Positions 48,701-61,300 of a stretch of DNA of 64,000 bases are shown here, piece after piece. The notes beneath the pieces were generated by a model. The model made no database searches. It had not been told where the DNA came from and was given only the letters and a program-made list of their open reading frames with translations. Origin of the DNA: Cheilinus undulatus (lineage: Eukaryota > Chordata > Actinopteri > Labriformes > Labridae); the NCBI RefSeq assembly GCF_018320785.1, contig NC_054872.1, positions 40,226,551-40,290,550 on the forward strand, read 5' to 3'. Both the position numbers and the translations under genes were made by a program. Position 1 is the first letter of the stretch; each line of letters opens with the position of its first letter.

Positions 48701-49313
48701 AATTGAATTTTCTGAGACTAAAAAGCTGAAAATCCAACCACTATTTTAAGTTTGGTCTCCTGTAAATTTCTTTTAAAAATATTGTAAATTTAAAGCATTT
48801 TAAAAACTTCAACTTTTTCAAATCTTAATGTCAAAATTTAAAGTGTTTTAAACTCTGATATGTTGAGTTTGTGTCCTGTAAATTTGCAACCTTTTAAACT
48901 CCTTTTGATTTTTTCACTTTTGTTGCCTAAAAATGAACAGATCCTCTTAATTTTTCTCTTAGGGTGGCCCTAATACACTGCTGTACATTATGCTTCTAGT
49001 CATAATTTAAAAAACAAAACAAAACAATATATGTACATCTTTATTTGACAACATCAGAGCAGACAAGGTCCCAAACCTCCCCTAAAATCTTTGGCACTAT
49101 CAAAGGCACTAAGGTGCTCTGTAGAGCTCTGCTAAAATAGCTGCTTAATCTAGGCTTGGAGAAAGCAAATCCTTGTGAACTGTGCATTAATGTTAGGTGT
49201 TTTGTTAATGTTTTTTTTGTTTGCATCATAAGATTAAAATAAATTTACATACCTGTGTCTGCATTGCTGCCACTCACAGAGAAAAGCAGAGTCATCCATA
49301 TGAGAACAAACAT
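42340..49313 (-). CDS. Gene C: Siglec-like inhibitory receptor, V + 4 C2
   Basis: Exons, 5' to 3': signal 49313-49253, V-set 47524-47114, C2 46932-46609, extra C2 46482-46156, C2 44746-44489, C2 44400-44119, membrane 43960-43852, juxtamembrane 43754-43694, tail 42714-42340. All junctions are in phase and the sum closes at 735 codons. The leader starts MFVLIWMTLLFSV. The V domain has GLCVVIPC, RNC and the Siglec arginine (YQLRV, Arg133), with the N-terminal pair C30/C36. Domain 2 has TAPGLCSGS and the last C2 has LTCVCISEGFPLP. The membrane span is about 566-586. The juxtamembrane exon ends LEMVTNQEGPL. Tail tyrosines are Y653 (VEYASI, ITIM), Y676 (TEYAEI) and Y725 (VYSNM). The extra C2 exon makes it the longest ectodomain of the array. 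Confidence 0.9.
44912..45426. mobile_element. TIR element in gene C intron (AAAGACCCTGTAAAGT ends)
   Basis: AAAGACCCTGTAAAGTAAAA at the left matches in reverse TTTCACTTTACAGGGTCTTT at the right. The interior has a near-palindrome TGTGGGCTCATGACATCG / TGAGCCCACA. A fragment of the same right end occurs near 30362-30395 in gene B. Confidence 0.7.
46156..46482 (-). CDS. Gene C extra, lengthened C2 Ig exon
   Basis: Phase 1-1 exon of 327 nt. It has the usual C2 cysteines (LTCKVES and WYICTAKH) and WYIC-type F strand, but an insert of about 25-30 residues in the middle (around VQVDTPAHLAKRTDTYLQE). Its start (VKEAEITGN) and end resemble the exon at 44746-44489, so it most likely arose by exon duplication within the gene. 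Genes A and B have no counterpart between their first and second C2 exons. Confidence 0.88.
47114..47524 (-). CDS. Gene C V-set Ig exon with Siglec arginine
   Basis: Phase 1-1 exon, residues 21-157. C30 and C36 sit in an N-terminal extension, C51/C56 in GLCVVIPC and C115 in RNCSIII. KCEP..RC gives the loop pair. DSGSYQLRVNG places Arg133 at the sialic-acid position. The F-G region has aromatic residues (Trp139, Tyr142, Phe146, Tyr148) of the kind that contact the glycan in Siglecs. Confidence 0.9.
48214..48980. mobile_element. TIR element in gene C first intron (CAGTGTATTAGGG ends)
   Basis: CAGTGTATTAGGGACAC at 48214 is mirrored by GTGGCCCTAATACACTG ending at 48980. Further in, AGAGGATCTGTTCATTTT is mirrored by AAAATGAACAGATCCTCT. 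There is no transposase frame, and the superfamily is not assigned. Confidence 0.75.
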
Positions 49314-49791
49314 CCTGATTTGAATGTTGAGACTGTCAGCCTTTCCCTCTAAAAGAAAAGATTTCACAGTGAAAGCACATTAAACATGAAGGAACTGAAC
49401 AAAAGGGAAGCATACAGCTGTAATCACAGCCCTGAGTACAGGATGTTGCATATTCAGTTATTCCAAAGTTGCATGTTTAACACACTCTACCCCAGGAGAG
49501 TGACTACACTGACAAGTTCACAGTAAAGCCTTTACACCACTCATATATTTAACTACATTAATTCATACATCAGCTCTGGTTCCTGTAAATATTAGCTAAA
49601 ACTGTTGACTGTCAGAAGTGAAGAATTTACTGAAGTCTACAGATTACAAAATCTCTCACGCATTCTCCACACTCACTTTACCAACAAATCATAAAAAATA
49701 CAAATCAAGTTTATTAAACATAAATCAGTGACAAAAGTCACTTTACTCAGTGTCGGTGTACCATCAAACAAACTTAAATGTTAAATTTTAC

Positions 49792-49894
49792 CTTTTTGTG
49801 TCTTGTTCTCCTGTCTTCCCTCCTGAAGTGTCCGCTCCCATCTGACCCTTTTCACTTATCTATTTCTCCTTTTTCTGACAAGATTTCAGGAAGT
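49792..49894 (-). promoter_or_regulatory. Gene C candidate 5' UTR exon and ETS/PU.1-type site
   Basis: A minus-strand purine-rich block ends in a donor AAAAAG|GTAAAA at 49792. CAGGAAGT at 49887-49894 (plus-strand reading) lies 95 bp further out. The acceptor before the signal exon is probably TTTTCTTTTAG near 49350. Same layout as gene B. Confidence 0.4.
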
Positions 49895-52863
49895 TTCCTC
49901 AGACCCAGCTATGTGTTACTTCTTCATTCCTTCCACATGCATGCTTAAAATACACGTCCTGTGGTTGACATTATGTTTCACATGATTGTGATTTTTTTAT
50001 TAATTTTTTAAAATGTCATTTCAATGCCTTCTTCCAAAGTTGATGGCTTGTTTGAACTATAATACTAAATATATTTTTTCAAATGAGCAGTTTCTACATC
50101 TGCAGATGTGCTTTTTTAACATGGACCCTCAGAAGACTGGCTGTGCTTCATGAAATAATAAATAAACTGTTAAAGATTGTTAAGTGTTTATTTTATCCAG
50201 TAACAAATTTGTATTTTTAATCTTCAAGTCCTCAAAGAATACTCCCTAAGTTTCCTGTTCTTTTGAACCCTCTTAATGACATTACCAAAAAGCAAAAAAT
50301 ATGAACTCTCTAAGGCCAGGCCATTCAACTGGAGGCCCTGGGGCCAGGTCAGGCCCCCAAGGTCATTTTTGTGGTCCTTTAAGTAGACTACTTATTCCTG
50401 AAGATGATCCATACAAGTTAGTTTATAAAACTTAATAAGTTTATGATACTTGTATGATCATTGGCCACCTGGTTGTCGTTGTTCATTTATGCGGCATTTA
50501 GGACACAGCAGCCTTACAGGCTTGTGCACAACAAGAGAGCTAGATCAGCACCACTACTAGGTACATGGATTTTAGGCAAAAAGAAAATAAAATGCCTTTA
50601 ATGATGGCAAAGGCCGTCAAGGTGTGTATGTTTGTGTCAACTGAGGAAGTTAAGGATGAGAAAATTAAAACAGTTTGATTGATTGACTGTAGCTATAGAA
50701 TTATTAAACAGACTCTTGTGTCCTGCCATGTCCCTCAGACCCTTCGTGATGAAGGATGTGATCTTTTTCAGGAACTTGGCCCATTTCCAAAACTAATTGA
50801 GTAGTCCTGCTCTGTTTACCTAGATTCTGAATAAACACACAATACTTGTGTCCTACAGAGAGGATCAGTCCTCAGTGAACAAATCCCAAATCTATTTCTT
50901 ATTGCCTCCACAAATCAACCGTGCAGACTGATGGGTAGCAAGAAACCAGCACTTCACCAAGGTTGTCAAGTGGGAACCCTCCTTTGTCTGTGTTTTGTCA
51001 GATTAGTCCCACGACACCTCCAGAGGACTGACCAGTGATCTCCAGCATCCCAGAGTCTACCCCCTCCCTCAGTGCCAGCTCCCACCATCCACCATGCCAA
51101 CACAGAGACCTCATTATCTTACCTACCTTACCACATGGCCCACACAGTCTAAACAGCACTACCACCTTCAGCAGACCCAGGCTCTGTACATGCCAGCTCC
51201 AGATAGTGACAATGCTGATGCTACTTTCCCTAATGCCACTCATAATTAGAACGACAGGAAGACAATTTTTTCTGGTACAAACATTACATATAAAACTTAA
51301 AAAAGTAAAAATGAGAAAATTAGAAAGAATGGAAGAGAGAGCGAGCTTCGCAGTTGGGGGGAGGATGCTCTAACTCCCCATACTCCCCTACAAGAAGAGT
51401 TAAGGGGTTTCATCAAACTTTATTTTTGCCCCCAGCTGGCATTATTCCTCCTCAACCAAATCCAGTGACTGGCCTGAACTGCTCCATCTGACATCTCCTT
51501 AACTGTCTTTCGCAAATTCTGTCCCTGCACCCCCAGCTCTGGAACCCCTAAAATACACCAGATACGTGTCTGGTCCGTCTCCGCTCCAGCACAGCTACAG
51601 AGCAGATAGGTTTTAGTTTTAGTCAAAGAGAGTGCTTCCATCAGCTCCGCTGCTCTGCATCTCTCTACCGGCAGAGCTCCTGCAGCCCGGAGCCCTCCGC
51701 AGCAGATATCTCACATTTCACCCTTTGCACCCTTAAGCTGGCCTGACTGGTGCCTGCCTAGAAACCTGCCTCCTTTAACTTTCTCTCCCTCCTAAACGAA
51801 CTGAACTGTCCTAATTCCTGCAGTTAGACTTTTCAAACCCTGTTATGCCACCATGTTTATCTATCTTGTGACAAACTGATGTCACACCCTTTAAAAATGT
51901 GCCTCAGGGTTGCTGTCCCTGAGTACAATGGACATGATGGGTCCCTGTCAGGTTCTAATAGAGTAATTTTAACTCTGTCATCATGAGTAACATTATCAGA
52001 CACGTTTCCTTCTTTTTAACTGTAACAAGAGTTTTTTGGCAATGCAAGCAGCATAAGTTTAGTGGATAATCTAACAAAACTTAATGTCATTCATCACAAA
52101 GATAAATGAAACATTCTGTATGTTATGACTGTATTTCCTCTTACTAAATGCAGGTATCAGCTCAGGAAGTACTTCTGTGTATTTGTGCATTTTTTATGCT
52201 TCATACTGTGCGATTTCTGTAGTTTTAGTTCCAATCAATGCCAAAACAGTTTCAGTAATTTGTGATCGACTCCAAACAGTTTAGCACAAGTGACTATCAA
52301 ACTCTACACGGGCTCATGGCAGAAGTGAGAAACATTTAAACACAGATTTTCATTGGTGATTGTACTGACTAAAAACATGAGCTCAGACATCAACATGCAG
52401 AGGAGATTACTTTAAACAAGATCAAAACCAAATTCTCATAAATGCAAATGAAAGCAACCTTGACATAAAGTCAGCTAACATACTGATGCATTGTATCAGT
52501 CATTTGCACATAATACAGCACAACAAATGATGAGACATAATCCCTCATGAAACACACATCTGGCTATTTAAAAAAGTTGAAGAGATTACTTGATATATGA
52601 ACACTGAGGACAATTTAATTTATTATCTGTAGAAATACTGCAGTATAGTCCTATATCAAAGTACCACTGATTCAATTTTTATTGCAGTTTTTCCCATTTT
52701 GGTCAACATAAATGTCTTTCCTACTGCATTTGAGTGTTAAATATTAACTCAATTTTAGCACATTTATCATAACACTATTCAATACATTCATCATAATACT
52801 GACATACAGTTAGGGTTCTTCATAGAGGGGGGAAGTAAAGTACAAATACCTCATTATTGTACA
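49895..52863. other. Gene-free intergenic stretch
   Basis: No receptor exon is seen. The more GC-rich block at about 50990-51780 has open frames on both strands, and the minus frame at 51420-51641 might be part of an old retroelement, but no diagnostic motif is present. Confidence 0.4.
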
Positions 52864-52865
52864 TA

Positions 52866-54483
52866 CAGTTGAAACCAGAAGATTACATACACTATATAAA
52901 AAGGCACATGAACTTTTTTTTCTCACCGTCTGACATTAAATCAGATTAAACTTTTCCTGTTTTTGGTCAGTTAGGATTACCAAAATTATTTCTATTTGCT
53001 AAATGCCAGAATAATGAGAAAAGGACTTTTCTTTAGACAATTTTTATTACGTTCTTTAAAGTCAGAAGTTTACATACACTAAGATTACTATGCCTTTAAA
53101 CAATTTGGGAAAGCCCAGATGATGATGTCATGTCTTTGGAAGCCTCTGATAGGTTTATTAACAACATTTGAGTTAATTAGAGGCACACCTGTGGATGTAT
53201 TTTAAGGCACACCTGAAACACACTGCTTCTTTGTGTAACATCATGGGAAAATCAAAAGAAATCAGCCAAGATATCAGGAAGAGAATTGTGGACTTGCACA
53301 AGTCTGGTTCATCCTTGGGTGCAATTTTTAAGATGCCTGAAGGTGCCACGTTCATCTGTTCAAACAATTATACGCAAGTATAAACACCATGGGAATGTCC
53401 AGCCATCATACCGCTCAGGAAGGAGACAGGTTCTGTGTCCCAGAGATGAACGTGCTTTGGTCTGAAAGGTGCATCTCAACCCAAGAACAAAAGCAAAAGA
53501 CCTTGTGAAGATGCTGGCTGAAGCTGGTAAGAGTGTGTCATTATCAACAGTCAAACGAGTCCTGTACTGACATGGGCTGAAAGGCCACTCTCCCAGGAAG
53601 AAGCCATTACTCCAAAAGAAACATAAAAAAGACAGATTACAGTTTGCAAATGCACACAGGGACAAAGACCTTAATTTTTGGAGACATGTTCTGTGGTCTG
53701 ACGAAACTAAAATTGAACTTTTTGGCCATAATGACCATCGTTACATTTGGAGAAAAAAGGGGGAAGCTTGCAAGCCTGAGAACATCATCCCAACTGTGAA
53801 ACATGGGGGTGGCAGCATCATGTTGTGGGGTTGTTTTGCTGCAGGAGGGACTGGTGCACTTCACAAAATAGATGGCATCATGAGGAAAGAACATTATGTG
53901 GAAATACTGAAGCAACATCTCAAGACATCAGTCAGGAAGTTAAAGCTTGGGCACAAATGGGTTTTCCAAATGGACAATGACCCTAAGCATACTGCCAAAC
54001 TGGTTACAAAGTGGCTTAAGGATAACAAAGTCAATGTTTTGGAGTGGCCTTCACAAAGCCCTGATCTCAATCCCATTGAAAATTTATGGGCAGAGCTGAA
54101 AAGGCATGTGCGAGCAAGGCGGCCTACAAACTTGGCTCAGTTACACCAGTTCTGCCAGGAGGAATGGGCCAAAATTCTTGCAAACTATTGTGAGAAGCTT
54201 GTGGAAGCATACACAAAACATTTGACCCAAGTCATACAGTTTAAAGGCAATGCTACCAAATACTAATGAAATGTATGTAAACTTCTGACTCTCAAGAAAA
54301 TAATAAAAAATTGTCTAAAAAATGATCTCTGTCATTATTCTGGCATTTAGCAAATAGAAATAATTTTGGTAATCCTAATTGACCAAAAACAGGAAAAGTT
54401 TAATCTGATTTAATGTTAGACGGTGAGAAAAAAAAGTTCATGTGCCTTTTTCTGTAGTGTATGTAAACTTCTGGTTTCAACTG
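52866..54483 (+). mobile_element. Near-full-length Tc1/Sleeping-Beauty-type transposon
   Basis: CAGTTGAAACCAGAAG at 52866 is mirrored by CTTCTGGTTTCAACTG ending at 54483, with TA on each side (52864-52865 and 54484-54485). Each inverted repeat is about 200 bp, with a second repeat copy inside (GTCAGAAGTTTACATACAC near 53061 and its complement near 54272), which is the IR/DR layout of Sleeping-Beauty-type elements. Length is 1618 bp. Confidence 0.9.
53243..54266 (+). pseudogene. Tc1-like transposase, frame broken
   Basis: The start MGKSKEISQDIRKRIVDLHK is the typical Tc1 N-terminal DNA-binding domain. A frameshift near 53340 breaks it, and fragments follow in other frames. The last frame (53796-54266) is intact for 156 residues: GGGSIMLWGCFAAGGTG, the second catalytic aspartate in MDNDPKHTAK, and the catalytic glutamate in SPDLNPIENLW. 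The first aspartate lies in SDETKIELF near 53700, in another frame. It is a recent but inactive copy. Confidence 0.88.
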
Positions 54484-54485
54484 TA

Positions 54486-56841
54486 TGTAGATTTTTCAGG
54501 TATTTGTACTTCAGAATTTATTTTTCATACAACTTTTTTACTTTGAGTCCTTACATTTGAACAAAATACAGGATTATTACCTGTTTAAACGTAAAGGAGT
54601 TACAGAAATTGTGAATATAGTTCAGTCGGAATACGATGTTCATAACTCGAAGAGATGCAGAAAGTTTTATGCACTGAGAGCTGCAGAGAGGCTTCTTTGA
54701 AATTTGGATCAACCTAGTGACCCGCCCACTAAGCTCAACTTCCTGTCAGCTAGCTAGCTAGAAATCTGGTTGACAGAAACGTAGCTTCTGCCGGTCAAGC
54801 TCTCTGTCAATCAAATGAGATGCGCCAATCAGTGCGCAGTGAGGTTTTTCCTAAATGTAATTTCAAACAATTGTGGTACAAAAAACTCACCCCTGTACAG
54901 TGAGAGCACGTGAAGACATTAGCTAATGAGACACATTGGGTTTCTTGAACCAGGCTGTAAACCGCTTTATTTCTTGTGTAAATTAACGGCTTTTTAATAT
55001 GTGTTAAGATGGGACTTCTGGTGTTCCTGCAGCCAGCCTCAAGTGGACACTCACCGTATTGCAATTTTTTGCACTTCAGCATTGGCTTCATTTTTCAGGG
55101 CCGGAGGTTTCCGCTTGATCTTTCCTGAAACGATTATGCCATATCCCACTTAACATGCATGTGTGAGCCCAGCTGTGAACAATAATAATGGCAGATTACA
55201 TGATTGTGTTCATGGCGCAGAGGCTACTCAGCCCATTATTGCTCTGACAGCAAAATCTTCTGCTCCTGTTCTATCACTGTGAGCAACAAATGGTCATGGA
55301 GACCTGCATCTGCCACGTTATTAGATCCACCACAGAGTGGAGCAGCCAGGAGAAAGTTTTTGGTATGAGAAAAGTTTTAGGTGCTCTTGCTTACTACAGA
55401 GTTTTCATTCATGCATTCATGCAATCCATTTTGAATGGTCTCTTGCTTACGAGGACATTTCTTGAAACTATCCATTTTTGCTGAGACGTTTTCAAAATGA
55501 AACAGAAATGGAACATTTTGTCTCTGTGTGGAAAAAGCCTGAAACCACATCTGTACAGGTAAGACAGAACAGCCTGTAAAAATAAAAATGATCAATATTT
55601 TCTGGTTTATTGATGTGTGTTGATTAGATTTCATTTAGGCACACAGCTCATCATGATAGATATAATAGATGTGCTTATATATGTATATAAATATACTTCT
55701 TGTAATTCTGAAATGAAATGTAATGTTTTTAAAACCTTTTCCAAGAACCTCTTCGTACATTTTAATACCCTATCGCATTTTGACTCTAACCCATTACATA
55801 AGCAACACATTTACATTTGTGTTTTTGTTCTGATTGCAAGATAAAATGTGACAACATATAAAGAAAATATTGGTAGTATTTCTTATTGTTGTACCCAAAT
55901 TAATGAAGCTTTCATGGAGCATTTTGAGACGAGACTGAGAGAATAGACATGGATTTGATACCATAAATGAGCAGGCAATCCAAAATCTGATTTCTTTTAC
56001 TGAAATAGACAGAAAACAGTCATACTGTAATCTTGAAGCACCTATTTACAAGTTTTGCACTGTAATTAAAACTTAAAAACTGGACAGCTAAGACCTTAGA
56101 GCATTGCATTTCAGATGCTTCAATACTTTTTAAAACCCTAATTTTCACTGAATTGATTTATCAACAGACCCTGCGGATACCCTGATATATCTATTTTATG
56201 AACTATAAACAAATACCCATTTTAAGATGTGTGAACTGAACTTGGAGCTATTTGCTGAAATTGGAAGATATCTTAAATGACAATTTTGGATAGGCAGAAG
56301 ATATTTTCGGACATCTGAAATGTTCTTTTTGACTAGGCGAAATTGAATTACAGGTATCTACAGTTTGAATTCCAGATAGTCAAACTTAACTTTTAAATGT
56401 TAAAACGGCTTGCCATACCTTCATGAGAGTGCAATACCCATTTTCACCGCACAAAGTGACAGCCACTCTGACGCAATCAAGGGGGGCGCTCTTTCACTTC
56501 TGGATAAAACTACCTCTACAAAATAAATAATGGAGAATTAGGACAAAAATCCCTTTAAAACCTGTGGTTGGGCCAATATAGTGCCAATAACGTGTGAACT
56601 TTTTTTTTTTTTTTTTAACAAGGAACCTTTCTGAAAAATCCATTTGTGATATTTTGATCTTCAAAATCAATTGACAGGTTTTATAACACTGTCAACATTG
56701 TGGAAAATACATATATTTTCATAGTTCTAGGTTACGTATTGAAACTTGAGGAATTTAATAAAATGCTAAATAGTGGTGATAAATGCACCCAAGGAAATTA
56801 AATTCGAATATTATCATTATCATCAACATTATTATTATTAT

Positions 56842-56882
<41 letters not shown>

Positions 56883-57740
56883 ATATTATTATTTTATTTT
56901 TTTAATATTATCTTTTTCTCTTGATTAGGCTTGGAGGAAGAACTATTCTTAAAACTTAAAAAAAAAACATAAGAATGTAAGTGTTAATGCATTTCTGATT
57001 TTCCAAGTTTTATTTGGGTGATGAAATAAGCCACTTCAGCTGTTAAATCTGTTCATTGACTATCAATTGCATAAAATTTCATTTTCAATCCATAAACAAA
57101 CTGACACAAAAACAGTTGGAAATTTAAAAAAAAAAAAAAAATCTTAAAAAGTTGTGATTGATCATAAAGAGTTACAGAAATTCCAAGATTAATCATTATT
57201 ATTCTGTCAGTAAACTGACTTTCTTTTTTGTGGGATACTTGACAAATCAATTAATGGAGACACTAAAATACAAATTTAAATGTTCTTTGTTGTTAAAAAC
57301 AGGAATACAACTATTTTTGTTATAGATTAAAAACAGAAACAATGTCAAACATTTAACTGTTTACTGCAATTTTGTTTTGATTTGGTTGTAAAATACAAGC
57401 TGACTGGAAAATCCAGTTAAGTATGTCTGTACTGGTTAAGAAATCAATCAATCAATCAATCAATCAGTTCATTCATAAACCAATAAAAATGCAATATAAT
57501 CCATTGTGATAGTTGGTGAAGCTTTAGCTATAACTAGTTCATAGAGTGAGGCCCATACATGATAATACAATTTACAAATAACATAGATAATAATAATACA
57601 CAATAATTTATTACAAATGTAATACAACCAGCAATCCTAACATTAACTCATGACTCTAAAACACCCTAAAAATCATTCTTAAGATCCTAAATGTGACACT
57701 AATACATTACCTGTAGACAATGGCACTAAGAAAATAGCAA
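54486..57740. other. Gene-free intergenic stretch with microsatellites
   Basis: No coding exon is supported. It contains a GCTAGCTAGCTAG run near 54750, an ATT/TAG triplet microsatellite at about 56828-56892 and an ATCA run at about 57442-57468. Confidence 0.45.
56828..56892. repeat. ATT then TAG triplet microsatellite
   Basis: ATT triplets followed by more than a dozen TAG triplets, then ATT again. Confidence 0.9.
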
Positions 57741-57759
57741 TCTAAAATAATTGGACAAT

Positions 57760-58060
57760 ATTTTTCATATGGGAAGCTATCAAGAAAGGATCAGAAGATG
57801 ATGGCATTTCTACTGTGCTTTCAAACTTGTCCCAGATTTGTGAACCTCTGCAGGTCACACTAAGACTTGTACATGTCAGCTTACTTTTCTTTCCTATTAG
57901 CTGTTGTCTGATCCTTTTATGATGTGCATGAGAGGGAGCACTAATAAATAAGATCACGTAGTCTATCATTGAGTCTAGAACCACAGCATCAAAACCACGG
58001 CTAAAATAGCTGACTATGACTACATCGGTAAGTATGTAGGGTCTGGTCAACAAATGTGAC
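57760..58060 (-). mobile_element. LINE ORF2 C-terminal fragment
   Basis: The minus frame contains APSHAHHKRIRQQL, then LTCTSLSVTCRGSQIWDKF and DPFLIASHMKNI. The order (histidine-rich segment, then LSV--RG---W, then a short F--A-K end) resembles the C-terminal end of fish non-LTR retrotransposon ORF2 proteins. It lies just downstream of the gene D tail exon. Confidence 0.45.
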
Positions 58061-58290
58061 AAACTTACAGTAAAACAAAATAGCCTAGGTGACCTTAAAC
58101 TACTCCAATAAAGGTGGATTTGTTGTAAGCTGAAACTGATAAAGCTGTGTAATAAAGAATGTGCTGTTTTGAAGAGAACTTAGAAATGTTAGAATAATAT
58201 TACCGTAAACAAGTAGAAAATAAGACTTCACTTATCAGTCGCACTGTCCAACCACCGTCTCCCACTTTGCACAGTGGAGGCTGACTGCTG

Positions 58291-58399
58291 TTAGTTCACA
58301 CGTTGACAGATCACATCGTACTCTCCTGATGGGTCTGTTTTCTGCAGTGACATGTAAGTTTTATCCTCCTGGTTTGGTTTCACATTTTCTCTTTTATTC
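58291..58399 (-). CDS. Gene D ITAM-like tail exon
   Basis: This 109-nt exon follows a polypyrimidine acceptor (TTTTTCTCTTCAAAG). With the TG left by the membrane exon it completes a tryptophan codon, then reads NKRENVKPNQEDKTYMSL, then QKTDPSGEYDVICQRVN and stop. Exon length (1 + 36 codons), acceptor quality and the two tyrosine motifs together make chance unlikely. Similar TYM/TYT...EYD tails are known in fish Ig-superfamily receptors, by general knowledge of the group. Confidence 0.8.
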
Positions 58400-61300
58400 C
58401 TTTGAAGAGAAAAAAAAGTTACGTGTAATGAAACATGTGTTAGCTTCTCCTACATTAAAAAGACTGCAGAGCATAAAGAGATGGTGTTCTAACATACCAC
58501 AGGAGGATCAGGCTGATTACTAAGACCAGATTCACGATGAGAGACACAGCAGCCACAACCCAGGGAAGAAGTTCATGTAGTCCACCCGACTCTGCTGCAA
58601 GAAAAGACACTGTTTTCAAGATATTAAACTGCTGTGAGTTCATATTTGTACAAAGACCAGTTTTCATTTATCCATATTTTCTTTCCTTTGATAATGAATT
58701 TTTACTTTGTGGCTGTATTTCCACAAATGCTGCAAACTGTGTCAGTGAGCTGCTTAGGTTAGGAGTTTAGAACAAGGGTTTCTGGACTTTTCAGCTCAAG
58801 ACCAAAATGAAAAGTTTGCTCTCTCCAAGGGACCCAAACTCACCATAATACATCATGTATTGCCATAATATCACCAAAAGTAAAATTATTAAAATTTTTC
58901 ATTCTTTCATTAGTTTGTGACACCTCATTTAATTTTCTAACAGCAGGATAATCATTTTGTTGCAATGTGGAACTCATGTTGATCCATTAAACACTGCAAA
59001 TAATAATTAGGCATTTCTAAAACTGTGGATACATTTTTTGTAATATTTTATAGCTGATTTAAGAAAAAAATCTATAGAGTAACTTGGTGTATACACCACA
59101 TCCAACATTTTAGACCATAAAAGGTGTGAATGAAAGACTGTATTTTTAAAACTTTGTAGTAATTGTCCAGTTTTAGCTGTATACACCATTTGTACTGTAT
59201 TGTATTCAACTAAGTCTGTACATTTTTGTATATTTAGTTGCAGAAATAGAAGATTAGTTGGTTCACAATAGGGTTTTTTACTTAAAATTTGTATGGCTTT
59301 CTTTTGAAATAGAAAATGGTTTTAAGAGTATCCTTTGGCTTTAAATGTCTGCAGCTGTTAAATCCATCCCACAAACAATATTAAAATAGTTTTAAAATGA
59401 CTTCACATTTGATCTGTTTTTACAGAAATTTACTGTCAAAATGAGTAGATAGAGGAAAAAAAGAGGCAAAGAGTATCAAAAATTTGTTACAAATGACGAA
59501 AAATAGTGCAACAATAGGAATGAAAAGTGGTTAAATAGAAGAAAAGTGACAAAAATGGATAAAAGAGTGGCACAAAGGGGATAAAAGACATGCAGGAAAA
59601 ATGGTTCAAAGGGGTTAAAGAATGGCAAAAATTGGGGTAAAGAGGCAAAAAGAATCAAAAATGGGTTAAAAGGGGCAAAAATTGGGTTTAAAGTTGCAAA
59701 AAATGTTTTTAAAAAGTAATAAAAACGGGTTAAAAAGTGGCAAAAATAGACAAGGGACAAAATGGATAGGAGTGGCAAAAATGGGTTAAAACATGCAGGA
59801 AAAGTGGTTCAAAAGGGGTTAAATCTTGCAAGATTGGGTTAAAGAGGCAAAAAGAATCAAAAATGGGTTAATTTAAATTTAATTTTCTAACAGCAGGATA
59901 ATCATTTTGTTGCAGTGTGGAACTCATGTTGATCCATTAAACACTGCAAATAATAATTAGGCATTTCTAAAACTGTGGATACATTTTTTGTAATATTTTA
60001 TAGTTGATTTAAGAAAAAAATCTATAGAGTAACTTGGTGTATACACCACATCCAACATTTTAGACCATAAAAGGTGTGAATGAAAGACTGTTTTTTTGAT
60101 ACTTTGTGGTAATTGTCCAGTTTTAGCTGTATACACCGTTTGTACTGTATTGTATTCAACTAAGTCTGTACATTTTTGTATATTTTGTTGCAGAAATAGA
60201 AGATTAGTTGGTTCACGATAGTTTTTTTGTCAAAAACTAGTACAAAATCACAGTTGTGTAGGGCCAATTCTCTGTGACTGTCAGGGGCCCAGAAAGTTCT
60301 GTTGTCAGGCCTGTCTCCTTGTGGCCTTCTGCATTACAGATAATAGGGATAGATCTCACTGGTAATGTCTAAAAATGTCCTGCGTTTTGAAAGAAAATAC
60401 AAATACTACTACAATAATACTTCAATCACACCAAACTATTTAATTTTTGTGTATTTGAAAGTCTGCCCCCCCGAGTTTCTGTTGAGACTAAATCTGGCCC
60501 TTGTGCAAATGGACTTGATGACCCCTGCTCTACACAGTACATCATGTATGGGATGATGAGTGAGTAATCGAGAGTGTACAAAGATTTCTGGTTTAAGAAA
60601 TCTTCAGCTTTTTACAGAATTGTAATAGATCTTGGCATTTTTGCTCTGACATGATTTACATGACATTTCCTATTAAGTTTATTGTCAATGATTACACCTA
60701 AAAATGTATTTTCAACACTGTTTGATTTCAGCTTCATTTATTCTAATTTTATAGCCAAGGTCTGATGCCTGGTTTCCAATAGTAATGCATTTTGTTTAAC
60801 CAAGGTGAAGGGATAATTTATTCGTTCCCCAGTATAACAGATCGTTGTATCATCAGTAAAAAAAATACACTTAAGTGACCAAGAAACCAAATAAATCATT
60901 AATATACAGTATGAACAACACGGGTCCAAGTATTGAACCCTGTGGCACACCACACATAACCTTCAAAAAGGTTGGAGTTTGTGCTCTCAATGTGGACGCA
61001 TTGATGCCTGTCCTCCAAATACCATGAGCCAGCCCTCGGATACCATATTTCTGTAATTTAAGCAATAATAACTTGTGGTCAAAGGTGTCATATGCTTTTT
61101 GTTAATCTAGAAATATCCCGACAGTGAATTCATTTCTCTCTGTGGCATTTGTAATTTGTTCTATGAAACCTATTAGTGCATGTGTTTATCACCTGACATG
61201 TAAGTGATTTAGCTGTTTTCATTTCTATAGGAAATTTTCCAGGCATGACAGATCAATTACAAATATACAGTAAGTTAAAGTCGTAACAATACAATCTATT

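Noticed and set aside
51420-51641. Retroelement gag-like or other gene on the minus strand
   Set aside because: No zinc knuckle, protease or other diagnostic motif is visible, so identity cannot be supported.
57742-58062. Possible cytoplasmic exon of gene D (frame with CRGSQIWDKF)
   Set aside because: Joined in phase 2 it gives a TGA stop at once, and the frame looks like the C-terminus of a LINE ORF2.
58455-58667. Reading the gene D membrane exon straight on as the full tail (ending YVRTPSLYALQSF)
   Set aside because: A good donor (GTATGT) ends the exon at 58498, and the phase-2 acceptor at 58399 gives a clean tail exon.
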